From Maribacter sp. PR1 (GTDB lineage: Bacteria > Bacteroidota > Bacteroidia > Flavobacteriales > Flavobacteriaceae), in contig NZ_JAQPCG010000007.1 of assembly GCF_028464145.1 (NCBI RefSeq), positions 326,345 to 390,344 on the forward strand: a DNA stretch of 64,000 nt, read 5' to 3'. The position numbers and the translations under genes were made by a program. The notes beneath the pieces are model-generated. The model saw only the letters and a list, made by a program, of their open reading frames with translations. It searched no databases and had not been told where the DNA came from. This document shows positions 38,996 through 47,729 of the stretch, piece after piece (the stretch's first letter is position 1; the number at the start of each line of letters is the position of its first letter).

Positions 38996-39581
38996 CAACT
39001 ATCTTAAAATTGAGTTAATTGGATTACTCGTAAGAAGAAAGCCTAAATAATAAACAATCAAAGATTTTATCGCATAAAAAATCCCAATTCATAAATATGA
39101 ACTGGGATTTAACTTAGTGACCTCGACTGGACAGAATTCTAACTTTTTGAATAAAGATATCGATCTGATTATTTCAAAATCTCATAAGTTGAGCTTTTCA
39201 ATATGAGTAATTAAAACTGGTCGTCGATATTTTACTGACATATAAAGTCAATTATTTTGTAACTAACTTTCTCGACTTTTGTTACAAATAATTTGGATAG
39301 TGTGACCCGTATTTTTTGAAAAGATAAAAAGCCTATTAACAGTAAGTCTAAAGGACCGCTTAAATATACTTTCTTGTTCCCGCAAAAGATCAATTAACGA
39401 ATCTACTAAAAGAGACCACGACTGGGACACACTGAGAATGAGTTAAGTGGTTTCATGAGATAGTCCTACGAAACGGCCGTTTAAAAGGCTAGAATAATTA
39501 AATTGGTTTATAATAATTGTAGTGGTTAACCAGTCCAAACCATCTTCAAAATTAGGTACAAACCTAAAAAACATTTTAATT
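38996..39581. other. long intergenic region without a gene
   Basis: No reading frame of note on either strand. It contains the hairpin at 39079-39110 and the tRNA-3'-end-like repeat that follows it. The remainder (39200-39581) is AT-rich with no recognisable motif. Confidence 0.6.
39079..39200 (-). repeat. hairpin plus degenerate tRNA-3'-end-like sequence, copy 1
   Basis: A 12-bp stem (AAATCCCAATTC / GAACTGGGATTT) is followed by AGTGACCTCGACTGGACAGA and ATTCTAACTTTTTGAATAAA. About 80 bases from 39117 align with 47417-47500, where GTGACCTCGGCAGGACAGAA and TTCGAACTTTTTAAAGAAAG are found. Read on the minus strand the core resembles a tRNA T-arm and acceptor end (TTCGAAT...GAGGTCAC) followed by a terminator, but the T-arm is broken and no tRNA body is present. 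It could be an attachment-site remnant. Confidence 0.5.
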
Positions 39582-40424
39582 TTACTCCAATCGATTTCTA
39601 TACTCGGTTGGCGTAATACCCAAAACCTTTTTTACATAACGCGTGAAAAACGAACGACTTGAAAACATCATTTTTTCTGCAATTTCTGCTATGTTGAGAT
39701 TTTTGTTATTTAACAATAGTACAATGCGCTCCTTTGTGTATCGTTGAATCCATTCGGAAGCTGTGACACCGGAATTCTGCTTACAGACAAAGTTCAAATA
39801 TTTAGGGGTAACACTAAGCAAACTGGCATAAAACTGTACTTCCCTTTCGGCCATGCAGTGCTCTTGGACCAAGTGAACAAAACGCTCGTATAATGAACCA
39901 CTTTGCAAGGTGCGTTTTCTGCGCTCATATTCGTTTGCAAAGGTATGCCACATATCAAGAATGAACAATCGCATTTGCAGATTCAATACTTCGTCATAAA
40001 AGCGATGTTCCCTATCTTGAAATTTATCGTGCAACCATTTAAAATTCGATAATACCCTTTTTCTGTCACTCTTATCGTTCAACTGTTTTATGGGATATTG
40101 ACGGGAATGAAGGACGGCATCGATACTCCAACTTTGATCAGGAATATTTTGGTTCAAAAAATCTTTTTCTACCAACAAAATTGTTGCTTTAAACGCTCTT
40201 GAAAATTCCAAATCTTTCAATTGACTTTCTGCGAACCAAAATAAAAATTCACCTCCCTTGCATTTCATCTGTGTGTTGTTAAACAAAAAGGATATGCCTC
40301 CTTGGTGACAATACAAATGGGTGTGGTAATAAGTATTGAAATCTAAGGGAAATCCTGTTTCCTGCGAAAGTTCCAAATGTACAATGCGTGGCCTATTATT
40401 TTCTTGCTCCTTCAATTCATTCAT
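39582..40424 (-). CDS. AraC-family transcriptional regulator
   Basis: A 280-residue regulator with an N-terminal cupin-like sensing domain (about residues 10-150: YYHTHLYCHQGGISFLFNN, GEFLFWF). The C-terminal AraC/XylS double helix-turn-helix (about 185-280) ends in NLNIAEIAEKMMFSSRSFFTRYVKKVLGITPTEYRNRLE, the family signature. It is divergent from the outer-membrane protein gene across about 100 bases, so it probably controls that gene and the plus-strand run that follows. Confidence 0.92.
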   Translation of the reverse strand: MNELKEQENNRPRIVHLELSQETGFPLDFNTYYHTHLYCHQGGISFLFNNTQMKCKGGEFLFWFAESQLKDLEFSRAFKATILLVEKDFLNQNIPDQSWSIDAVLHSRQYPIKQLNDKSDRKRVLSNFKWLHDKFQDREHRFYDEVLNLQMRLFILDMWHTFANEYERRKRTLQSGSLYERFVHLVQEHCMAEREVQFYASLLSVTPKYLNFVCKQNSGVTASEWIQRYTKERIVLLLNNKNLNIAEIAEKMMFSSRSFFTRYVKKVLGITPTEYRNRLE

Positions 40425-40526
40425 AATTTTTCTAAAATAAGCAATATTTGATATTATGTGAGCAATTGGTGTAACAAATAAGGGTTCAGGATTTTTAACT
40501 TTGTGAGTAAAGAAACAAAACTAATT

Positions 40527-41318
40527 ATGACGAGAGATTTTGGTATTCTGAAAAATCCATTGGTACCGTTGCTAGTTTTGCTTTGCAGTATGAATACATG
40601 GGCGCAAGAGAAAAAAGAACCGTTCCTAGATGATTTCAGAGGAACGGCAAGTGTTACCCATAATGGAATTTCGTTGGTACCCTCTTTTTCTTTGGGAGAA
40701 CCTGCTCTTCTAATCGATTTAAAATTTACGAAAGGAAAATTAAGCTTTGAACCGGATATGCGTTTTGACTTAGAAGGTAAGCCTTGGACCTTTATTTTCT
40801 GGTTACGGTATAAGGCGATTGAAAAAGAAAGGTTTTCATTGCGTCTAGGGGCCCACCCTGCCCTGATTTTTGGAACGGCCAATGCTATTAGGGATGGTCG
40901 GTCCGAGGACATTTTGGAGTCGCGGCGGTACCTTGCCGCCGAGGTGGCACCAAACTATAAGATTTCGGACAAAGTGGGTCTAGGGGTTTACTATCTGTAT
41001 GGCCACGGCTTTGATGCAGGAGTTAAAAACACCCATTATATGGCATTGAATACATCTTTCAACAATCTCAATATTTCAGAAAAGTTGTATTTTAACGTGT
41101 CGCCCCAAGCCTATTATCTACTTACGGAAGATTTAAAGGGTTTTTATGTAGTGGGTTTTATTTCTTTTATCAAAAGGGATTTCCCACTTTCGGTTTCGGC
41201 CATATTGAATAAGGCAATAGATACCGAAATAGTTCCCGAAGATGATTTTAATTGGAATATTTCATTGGTACATAGTTTCGGCGGTGAAAATAGGCGAAAA
41301 CCGAGACGAAAAATTTAA
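40527..41318 (+). CDS. exported protein, probable outer-membrane beta-barrel, unknown function
   Basis: A 263-residue protein with a signal peptide (LVPLLVLLCSMNTWAQ) and many short amphipathic strands separated by turns (ALLIDLKFTKGKLSFEPDMR, FIFWLRYKAIEKERFSLRLG, LYFNVSPQAYYL, FNWNISLVHSFGG), as in small outer-membrane barrels. The tail (GENRRKPRRKI) is basic and unusual for a barrel end. A GTG eight codons upstream is a possible start, but the ATG at 40527 puts the signal peptide closer to the N-terminus. I do not recognise a characterised family. It is the first gene opposite the AraC regulator. Confidence 0.75.
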   Translation: MTRDFGILKNPLVPLLVLLCSMNTWAQEKKEPFLDDFRGTASVTHNGISLVPSFSLGEPALLIDLKFTKGKLSFEPDMRFDLEGKPWTFIFWLRYKAIEKERFSLRLGAHPALIFGTANAIRDGRSEDILESRRYLAAEVAPNYKISDKVGLGVYYLYGHGFDAGVKNTHYMALNTSFNNLNISEKLYFNVSPQAYYLLTEDLKGFYVVGFISFIKRDFPLSVSAILNKAIDTEIVPEDDFNWNISLVHSFGGENRRKPRRKI

Positions 41319-41346
41319 GACTAACGTCATAGTCAAAACTAAAAAA

Positions 41347-41943
41347 ATGCAAAAGGAAGCTAACAAAAAAGAATGTCCAAAGCAGGCAGCTAAAGATATT
41401 TTTGAACGATTAAAAAATGGAGAGATCATTCTCCCCAGCGATCCTGAAGCCTATAGATTGCGTGAAGAGTCTTACCTGACCAAAAAGTTGCTCGTACAGA
41501 TGAATAACGCGACAGACCCAAAAGAAATCAAAGATTTGTTGACTAAGATTACTGGGAGCCAAATTGACGAAAGCGTTGCGGTTTTTACCCCTTTGTATAT
41601 CAATTACGGCAAGCACACGAAAATTGGCAAAAACGTCTTCATCAATTTTGATTGTGTCTTTTTGGACTTAGGAGGAATAACCATTGAAGATGGTGTGCTC
41701 ATAGCGCCGAAAGTGAGTTTACTTACTGAAGGACATTCGATTTCGCCCAGCGAAAGACATGGGCTTGTTCCTAGATCCATTCATATAAAGAAGAATGCGT
41801 GGATCGGTGCCAATGCCACCATTTTACAGGGCGTAACCATAGGGGAGAATTCGGTGGTTGCAGCAGGTTCGGTCGTTTCTAAAGACGTACCCGATAATGT
41901 AGTTGTAGGCGGTACTCCCGCAAAAATCATTAAGAAAATTTAA
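41347..41943 (+). CDS. sugar O-acetyltransferase (LacA/Maa hexapeptide family)
   Basis: A 198-residue left-handed beta-helix acyltransferase. The N-terminal maltose-acetyltransferase-like helix region (about residues 10-65, PSDPEAYRLREE) is followed by hexapeptide repeats: INYGKHTKIGKNVFINFDCV, ITIEDGVLIAPKVSLLTEGH (catalytic His) and AWIGANATILQGVTIGENSV. It ends VVGGTPAKIIKKI. It would acetylate a sugar or similar hydroxyl from acetyl-CoA in the cytoplasm. The frame is open into the preceding gene, but ATG 41347 is the start matching the family. Confidence 0.9.
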   Translation: MQKEANKKECPKQAAKDIFERLKNGEIILPSDPEAYRLREESYLTKKLLVQMNNATDPKEIKDLLTKITGSQIDESVAVFTPLYINYGKHTKIGKNVFINFDCVFLDLGGITIEDGVLIAPKVSLLTEGHSISPSERHGLVPRSIHIKKNAWIGANATILQGVTIGENSVVAAGSVVSKDVPDNVVVGGTPAKIIKKI

Positions 41944-41953
41944 AAAAGATAAA

Positions 41954-42448
41954 ATGAGAAGAATACTGGCACTCGCAGTTTTCCTACTATTATTTATAGG
42001 TCAGGCCTGCAAAACAAAAGTTGAAAAATCAGAAAACACTGAATCGAGTTCTTCGGAACAAGCAATTTTTCCTAAGGGTGAAGCGGGGAATGCTGCTAAC
42101 TTCACAGGCAACGCTTATAATTATGGTTTAGTTGCAAATGATTCTATCTACAACACCCTCGTGGGGAATGTTTATTTCGAGAAAAGCGCAAGATCAAATT
42201 GGCACTTACATCCAAGCGGACAAATCCTTATCGTGCTCGATGGTCTGGGATATCATCAACTGGAAGGACAGCCAAGGGAAACCATGAAAAAGGGAGATGT
42301 AATTAAGGTTCCCGCAAATACAAGGCACTGGCATGGCGCTACTGAAAACAACAGTCTTACACAGATGTATATCTTGCCAAAAACAGAAAATGGATTCGTT
42401 ACATGGCTTGAGCCTGTGACGGATGAGCAGTATACATCTAACAACTGA
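41954..42448 (+). CDS. cupin-domain lipoprotein
   Basis: A 164-residue protein with a lipoprotein signal (LLLFIGQAC) and a Ser/Glu-rich linker. A single cupin barrel follows with metal-ligand motifs SNWHLHPSGQILIVLDGLGYHQ and VKVPANTRHWHGA. The layout matches small cupins related to the (R)-mandelonitrile lyase/carboxymuconolactone-decarboxylase-associated group. The reaction is unknown. It starts 10 bases after the acetyltransferase gene, so the two are co-transcribed. Confidence 0.88.
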   Translation: MRRILALAVFLLLFIGQACKTKVEKSENTESSSSEQAIFPKGEAGNAANFTGNAYNYGLVANDSIYNTLVGNVYFEKSARSNWHLHPSGQILIVLDGLGYHQLEGQPRETMKKGDVIKVPANTRHWHGATENNSLTQMYILPKTENGFVTWLEPVTDEQYTSNN

Positions 42449-42568
42449 AACAAATGGAGATTATCAGTTAGGTGCTCATTCATAAGTTAAAGTCCCATAA
42501 GGCGCAAGATATACCGAAGCTGGAGAAAGGATGACTGGGCGATTAGGAATTTAAAAATAATAGATATC

Positions 42569-43033
42569 ATGAAATCTAACCTTTTGATGGTTTTAATATT
42601 TACTTCATTTATAATGGGCAATCCATCACCTTGCGAAAAAGCAAATGCCCCTATTAATACGGAAAACAAGGACACAATGATAAACGAAACAATCACAATA
42701 ACGGTAAATTCAAAGACTTTTACCGCCATACTTTGGGATAATTCTTCGGCAAAAGCATTTAAGGACATGCTACCAATGACCATAACTATGACCGACCTGA
42801 ACGCCAACGAAAAATATTATGATTTGCCCACTAAACTTCCAACCAAATCCTCAAATCCAGGGACTATACATAATGGTGACTTGATGTTATATGGTTCAAA
42901 CACTCTAGTACTGTTTTACAAATCATTTTCAACTTCGTATAGTTATACCAGGCTTGGAAGCATCGATGATACAGTAGGACTTCAAAAAGTTCTTGGTGCT
43001 GGTAACGTAAGCGTTACCATAGATAAAAATTAG
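42569..43033 (+). CDS. exported cyclophilin-like fold protein
   Basis: A 154-residue protein with a signal sequence (LLMVLIFTSFIMGNPSPC, possibly lipidated at the Cys) and a cyclophilin-like beta-barrel: ITVNSKTFTAILWDNSSAKAF, LPMTITMTDLNANEKYYDLP, GTIHNGDLMLYGSNTLVLFYKSF, YTRLGSIDD. Members of this fold family are frequent next to oxidoreductases and AraC regulators and have no proven isomerase activity. Confidence 0.85.
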   Translation: MKSNLLMVLIFTSFIMGNPSPCEKANAPINTENKDTMINETITITVNSKTFTAILWDNSSAKAFKDMLPMTITMTDLNANEKYYDLPTKLPTKSSNPGTIHNGDLMLYGSNTLVLFYKSFSTSYSYTRLGSIDDTVGLQKVLGAGNVSVTIDKN

Positions 43034-43101
43034 AGTTCAATGGAAAGCATAGTATGATTAAACTCAATTAAATTACCCAACGAACTGAAAATGTAATTAC
43101 A

Positions 43102-44001
43102 ATGAAAATAACAAAACGCATAATTTTCCTATTGGCCTTACAGGTATTTCAATTAGCATTGGGCCAAACTGCCAATCCGGTAATTTCTATTTTTCCTGAA
43201 GGTACCATTTTGCATAGCAACTTAGCCTACAACAATGATACCTTGCCGAAGCATCTTTTGGATATTTATTTGCCATCCAATGTAGAGGGTAAAGTTCCTT
43301 TGATTGTATTTATTCACGGTGGAGGCTGGATCGGTAACGACAAGTATGCCGACATCGGTTATATGAAAAATACCGTTGCAGAAATCATAAATAAGGGATA
43401 TGCCCTGGCATCCATAGATTACCGTTTTGCAACACAGGCCATTTTTCCGGCCCAGATTCAGGACTGTAACCGCGCGGTTTCCTTTTTATTCGATAATGCT
43501 GAAAAGTATGGTTTTGACACAGAACGATTTGCCTTGATGGGTTTTTCCGCTGGAGGACATTTGGCTTCGTTTCAAGGCCTATCGAACAATGACCAAGTTG
43601 ATGACTTCTTTATGCCCGGCACATCCCATGATTTTTCATTTAAAGCGGTTGTAGATTTTTACGGACCATCGGAACTGATCCTATTTCCCGGAGCCATTGA
43701 CCCCAAATCACCTGAGGCATTGCTGATAGGTGCAGCACCGCTTGACCGACCTGACCTTGCAAAAGTTGCTAGTCCGGTAACCTATGTAGACGAGAACGAC
43801 CCTCCTTTTTTAATTATACATGGTGAAAAGGACGATTTGGTTTCCCCGAGACAGTCCCAATTATTAAGTGCTTGGCTAACGGTAAAAGGTGTGGAAAACG
43901 AATTGATAATCGTCCCTAACGCGCCGCATTTCGGAGAAATGTTCGATGTAGAAAACATTCGTACTAAAGTTATGGCGTTTCTGGAAAGGCATTTGAAATG
44001 A
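43102..44001 (+). CDS. secreted alpha/beta-hydrolase (BD-FAE/esterase-lipase type)
   Basis: A 299-residue serine hydrolase with a signal peptide (FQLALGQ). It has an oxyanion-hole motif VFIHGGGWIGNDK, a nucleophile elbow GFSAGGH (Ser149), a probable acid Asp244 in HGEKDDLVSP, and His276 in NAPHFGE. This is the HGGGW esterase/carboxylesterase layout used for acyl or aryl esters, including feruloyl-type substrates; the substrate here is not deducible. It precedes the molybdenum hydroxylase genes by 112 bases. Confidence 0.9.
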   Translation: MKITKRIIFLLALQVFQLALGQTANPVISIFPEGTILHSNLAYNNDTLPKHLLDIYLPSNVEGKVPLIVFIHGGGWIGNDKYADIGYMKNTVAEIINKGYALASIDYRFATQAIFPAQIQDCNRAVSFLFDNAEKYGFDTERFALMGFSAGGHLASFQGLSNNDQVDDFFMPGTSHDFSFKAVVDFYGPSELILFPGAIDPKSPEALLIGAAPLDRPDLAKVASPVTYVDENDPPFLIIHGEKDDLVSPRQSQLLSAWLTVKGVENELIIVPNAPHFGEMFDVENIRTKVMAFLERHLK

Positions 44002-44113
44002 AAATAGGAACTAGCTTAATTCTTTTGATTTCAGATTGTTCTAATAAACAATACATAATATGAACTACATATTTTTCGTAATTTGAGTCTATTCATCCAC
44101 TTACACTAAAATC

Positions 44114-44578
44114 ATGGCAAAATTCAATCTAAAAATTAACGGGCAAACACAGGAAGTTGATGTGGACCCAACAACACCTATGCTTTGGGTACTAAGGGAC
44201 CACGTAAAATTGGTAGGGACTAAATATGGTTGCGGTATCGCCCAATGTGGGGCATGTACTGTGCATTTAGGTAATAATGCCGTTCGTTCATGCCAACTGC
44301 CTGTTTCCGCGGTAGGTGAGCAAGAGATTACTACTATTGAAGGTTTGAGCGAGAATGGCAATCATCCAGTTCAACAAGCTTGGTTGGAAATTGATGTGCC
44401 ACAATGTGGCTATTGTCAGGCGGGACAGATAATGTCAGCTTCCGCCTTGTTAAAAAGAACTCCAAATCCTTCAGATGAAGAAATCGAATCGGCCATGAAC
44501 GGCAACATCTGTCGCTGCGGAACGTATACCAGAATAAAAAAGGCAATTAAAACGGCCGTAAATGCCGAAAACGTTTAA
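44114..44578 (+). CDS. (2Fe-2S) small subunit of a molybdenum hydroxylase (IorA-like)
   Basis: A 154-residue electron-transfer subunit with the plant-type 2Fe-2S cluster ([15 protein letters not shown] and downstream Cys) and the second helical 2Fe-2S domain (CGYCQAGQ ... [15 protein letters not shown]). It forms the complex with the large molybdopterin subunit encoded 17 bases downstream. No FAD subunit lies next to it, matching the isoquinoline 1-oxidoreductase/aldehyde dehydrogenase type of two-subunit enzyme that uses an external electron acceptor. Confidence 0.93.
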   Translation: MAKFNLKINGQTQEVDVDPTTPMLWVLRDHVKLVGTKYGCGIAQCGACTVHLGNNAVRSCQLPVSAVGEQEITTIEGLSENGNHPVQQAWLEIDVPQCGYCQAGQIMSASALLKRTPNPSDEEIESAMNGNICRCGTYTRIKKAIKTAVNAENV

Positions 44579-44595
44579 TTAGAAAAAATCAGAAG

Positions 44596-46854
44596 ATGAC
44601 AAAGATAAACACGCATATTGGACGTAGGGCTTTTATTAGGAATACAAGTTTGGCAAGTGGGGGATTGGTACTCGGATTCAGTTTTTTAAATTCCTGTAAG
44701 CCGGAACAGGCAAAAGAGATGTCCGGTACAGAAATGCCCAACGAATGGTTCGAGATGAATTCGTATCTCAAAATTGGGGATAACGGGATGGTGACCGTAT
44801 ACACACCAAATCCCGAATTCGGTCAAAATATTAGAACATCGATGCCCATGTTGGTGGCGGAAGAGTTGGATGTGGATTGGAAAAACGTGGTGGTAGAGCA
44901 GGCACCCTATCATGCAGAAAAATATGGCTTTCAACTTACAGGAGGCAGCACGGGAATAAAAGCAAGATGGATACCTCTTCGAATGGCAGGTGCAACAGCA
45001 AAACAGATGTTGATGGCCGCGGCTGCAAAAACATGGCAGGTTCCCGCAGAAGAAATCACTACTAAAGGAGGAGTGTTACAACACGCAGCTTCAGAAAAAT
45101 CGGCCGGTTACGGCGAAATGGCTTCGGTTGCTGCAACGCTTGACGTGCCTGTAGAAGTGCAATTAAAAGAAGTTAAAGACTTTAAGCTCATAGGCCGTTC
45201 CCATAAAAATGTGGATGCGAAAAAGATTATAACCGGTGAACCCATGTTTGGGATGGATTATCAAAAGGACGGCATGCTGATTGCTATGATCGTACATCCT
45301 CCGGCTTTTGGAATGACCTTGAAATCGGTTGATGACGAGGCGGTCAAAGCCATGCCAGGAATCAAGGATGTAATAACTATCAAAAGTTTCAAGGAGGGAT
45401 TTAAAAAACACGGTTTTGACACCAACGCTTTTCCTGAATTGGTGGCAATAGTAGGTAACTCGACTTGGGAAGTGATGCAGGCCAAAAAGAAATTAAATGC
45501 AGAATGGAAGCCGATCACTGCAACTACTGAAATTGTCAATGGTTTTTTTGGAAAGGAAACAAGAAATACCCCTGCGGGACTGGAATCCACACAGGGCCAC
45601 AAAGCACAGATGGAAGCCCTTGCATCCATACCTGGAAATATTGTCAGAAAGGATGGAAATCCTGAAGCAGCCTTCAAAAAAGCGGCAAAGATTTTGGAAA
45701 GAAGCTATTCGGCGCCATTTCTTGCCCATAATAGTATGGAGCCTATAAATGCTTTTGCGCATGTGGAAGGTAATAAAGTAAAAATTGCGGCACCCATCCA
45801 GATTCCATCCTTTATCATTCCTACGCTAGAGAGCAGTTTGGGAATACCGAAGGAAAATATTGAAATGGAACTACCAAGAATGGGAGGTGGTTTTGGAAGA
45901 AAGGGCTATGCCCACTTTGTGGTGGAAGCTGCCCTCATATCCCAAAAAGTAAATGCTCCTATTAAGTTAGTGTATTCTCGTGAGGATGACATGACGACCG
46001 GTATTTATCGCCCAACCTATCACGCAACCTATCGCGCGGCTTTTGATGAAAACAACAATTTAACTGCCTTGCATATAAAGGCGGGCGGTATACCAGAAAG
46101 CCCATTGTTCGCCAATCGTTTTCCAGCAGGGGCCATTGATAATTATTTGGCCGAAGAATGGTCCATTGATTCCAATATTACAGTAGGTGCTTTTCGAGCT
46201 CCCCGTTCCAATTTCATGGCCGGTGCCGAACAGGCATTTTTGGATGAAGTGGCGGAAACCATGAACAAGGATGCTATCCAATTTCGCTTAGACCTGCTAA
46301 AACGTGCCAAGGAAAACCCGGTTGGGGAAGATAATCAGTACGACGCCCAGCGCTATGCGGGAGTTTTGGAATTGGTACAGGAAAAATCGGCTTGGAAACA
46401 AAAAGACGAGTCGAAACATCGTGGGGTCGCGGCCTATTTTTGTCATAACTCATATGCAGCGCATGTGCTGGATTTAAAGATGGAAAACGGTAAACCAGTG
46501 GTTGAAAAAGTAGTTTGCGCCATTGATTGCGGGGTAGTGGTAAATCCCGATGCGGCCACGAACATGGCGGAAGGTGCCATAACCGATGGTGTCGGTAACG
46601 CTTTTTTTGGAGAATTGACCTTTAAGGACGGAGTACCTCAGAAAAACAATTTCCACCAATATCAGATGATCCGTATGAAAGAAGCACCAAAAGAAATCGA
46701 CGTGCATTTTGTGCAGAATGAAATTGACCCAACCGGAATGGGTGAACCTCCGTTTCCCCCTGTTTTTGGAGCGGTGGCCAATGCCTTGTATAAAGCCACG
46801 GGGCAACGGCATTATAGTCAGCCATTTATAACGAAAAAGGAAGTAGTGGGATAA
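44596..46854 (+). CDS. molybdopterin-binding large subunit of a xanthine-dehydrogenase-family hydroxylase (IorB-like)
   Basis: A 752-residue enzyme with a twin-arginine signal (GRRAFIRNTSLASGG), so it is exported folded. Molybdopterin-binding landmarks are GGGFGRKGYAHFVVEAALIS, VGAFRAPRSNFMAGAEQAFLDE, and the C-terminal CGVVVNPDAATNMAEGAITDGVG and GMGEPPFPPVFGAVANALYKATG, where the Glu is the likely catalytic base. It would hydroxylate an N-heterocycle or oxidise an aldehyde with water. Maturation and cytochrome partners are not adjacent. It is the last gene of the accessory block. Confidence 0.92.
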   Translation: MTKINTHIGRRAFIRNTSLASGGLVLGFSFLNSCKPEQAKEMSGTEMPNEWFEMNSYLKIGDNGMVTVYTPNPEFGQNIRTSMPMLVAEELDVDWKNVVVEQAPYHAEKYGFQLTGGSTGIKARWIPLRMAGATAKQMLMAAAAKTWQVPAEEITTKGGVLQHAASEKSAGYGEMASVAATLDVPVEVQLKEVKDFKLIGRSHKNVDAKKIITGEPMFGMDYQKDGMLIAMIVHPPAFGMTLKSVDDEAVKAMPGIKDVITIKSFKEGFKKHGFDTNAFPELVAIVGNSTWEVMQAKKKLNAEWKPITATTEIVNGFFGKETRNTPAGLESTQGHKAQMEALASIPGNIVRKDGNPEAAFKKAAKILERSYSAPFLAHNSMEPINAFAHVEGNKVKIAAPIQIPSFIIPTLESSLGIPKENIEMELPRMGGGFGRKGYAHFVVEAALISQKVNAPIKLVYSREDDMTTGIYRPTYHATYRAAFDENNNLTALHIKAGGIPESPLFANRFPAGAIDNYLAEEWSIDSNITVGAFRAPRSNFMAGAEQAFLDEVAETMNKDAIQFRLDLLKRAKENPVGEDNQYDAQRYAGVLELVQEKSAWKQKDESKHRGVAAYFCHNSYAAHVLDLKMENGKPVVEKVVCAIDCGVVVNPDAATNMAEGAITDGVGNAFFGELTFKDGVPQKNNFHQYQMIRMKEAPKEIDVHFVQNEIDPTGMGEPPFPPVFGAVANALYKATGQRHYSQPFITKKEVVG

Positions 46855-47214
46855 TGGGATTACATCACACGTAGAAGAGGGTGACCCTTTAAAAACGGCG
46901 ATTGTAAGGCGTTCATTTATTTGCGGATTCAAATTTCAAAAAATGGCCTCAAGAATTGAACTATTTAAGGCACTCTATTTGAGTTTTTTTCATTTATTGC
47001 TTTTAACTGCTTTTTCACGATACTACGCTAGACGATATACAATCTTAACCAATTTGTAGCCTTTCCTGTTTTTAGGGAATACTACATTAACAGTCCTCGA
47101 AGCATCAATTAATTTCTGGCAGTGATATGAAAGATAGATTCATTAAAAGTTCTAACCTTTAAAGTACTGAAAACAAGAAGGATACTAGTAAAACTCAATA
47201 TTTAGGTAAAAGAA
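46855..47214. other. intergenic stretch without a gene
   Basis: AT-rich sequence after the molybdenum hydroxylase gene, with stops in all frames. No terminator with a good stem is seen directly after the stop codon, and no recognisable relic. Confidence 0.5.
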
Positions 47215-47300
47215 AAAGCTCTTTAAACACTTGGTTTAAAGAGCTTTACAAAAAATGTGACCCCGGAGGGATTGCATATCCCTAGTGAGCTCCCCTTTGC
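47215..47300 (-). repeat. hairpin plus tRNA-3'-end-like sequence of a second type
   Basis: A perfect 14-bp stem (AAGCTCTTTAAAC / GTTTAAAGAGCTT core) is followed by TGTGACCCCGGAGGGATTGC and ATATCCCTAG. On the minus strand this reads like GGG-loop-CCCTCCGGGGTCACA, a T-arm and acceptor end with an altered T-loop, followed by a terminator. No full tRNA is present upstream on that strand. Confidence 0.45.
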
Positions 47301-47385
47301 AAATAAAAACTACGGACTATCGTCCTAATTCTTTGTTTCTCTCCAAAACTTGTAGCAAAAGCTTCAGTTTATTCGAAAAACAAAG

Positions 47386-47500
47386 AACCACGCCAAAAAG
47401 GCGTGGTTTCTGATTGTAGTGACCTCGGCAGGACAGAATTCGAACTTTTTAAAGAAAGATATTGAAATCATTTTAAATAAGTCATTTCATATCAGAAGAG
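47386..47500 (-). repeat. hairpin plus degenerate tRNA-3'-end-like sequence, copy 2
   Basis: A 9-bp stem (AACCACGCC / GGCGTGGTT) is followed by GTGACCTCGGCAGGACAGAA and TTCGAACTTTTTAAAGAAAG. About 80 bases align with copy 1 at 39117-39200. The flanking hairpins differ in sequence, while the tRNA-like part is shared. Confidence 0.5.
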
Positions 47501-47523
47501 CTTGATTTTAGCCCATCAAGGAG

Positions 47524-47700
47524 TATAAATATTCTCCACCTCATATGTCGTCAAGCGGTAAAGCTTAGAGAAATCGATGTGCTTGTCCACCGTGTTCGGA
47601 AGATGCCTAACTTCTGGCTTATCCGCCGCTTGCTCACACCCCAGGTGTAGAATTTGAATATCTATTTATTTTTGCACGTCTACCTGCTTGTTCGCCATGG
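47524..47700 (-). pseudogene. istA N-terminal relic (IS21-family transposase)
   Basis: On the minus strand the frame from 47700 begins MANKQVDVQK, then a stop. It continues through a region where another frame reads GVSKRRISQKLGI, and returns to PNTVDKHIDFSKLYRLTTYEVEN. Together this follows the N-terminus of IstA (SKRxISxxLGxxRNTVxKY, a helix-turn-helix). Only about 58 codons remain, with a stop and at least one frame change. The adjacent 47730-47830 region holds IS21-like end repeats. Confidence 0.75.
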
Positions 47701-47729
47701 TCCTCTTTGGCAAAAAAAGACCTTTGGGA

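Noticed and set aside
40454..40912. A 152-codon minus-strand frame between the AraC gene and the outer-membrane protein gene
   Set aside because: It is antisense to the outer-membrane protein, crosses the divergent promoter region, and has Ser/Arg-rich shadow composition.
42487..42807. A 106-codon minus-strand frame with hydrophobic stretches
   Set aside because: It lies antisense to the cyclophilin-like gene, whose plus-strand product has a signal peptide and a recognisable fold.
47215..47500. Complete tRNA genes
   Set aside because: Only T-arm/acceptor-like ends are visible; no anticodon or D-arm can be folded upstream on the relevant strand, and the T-loops are altered.
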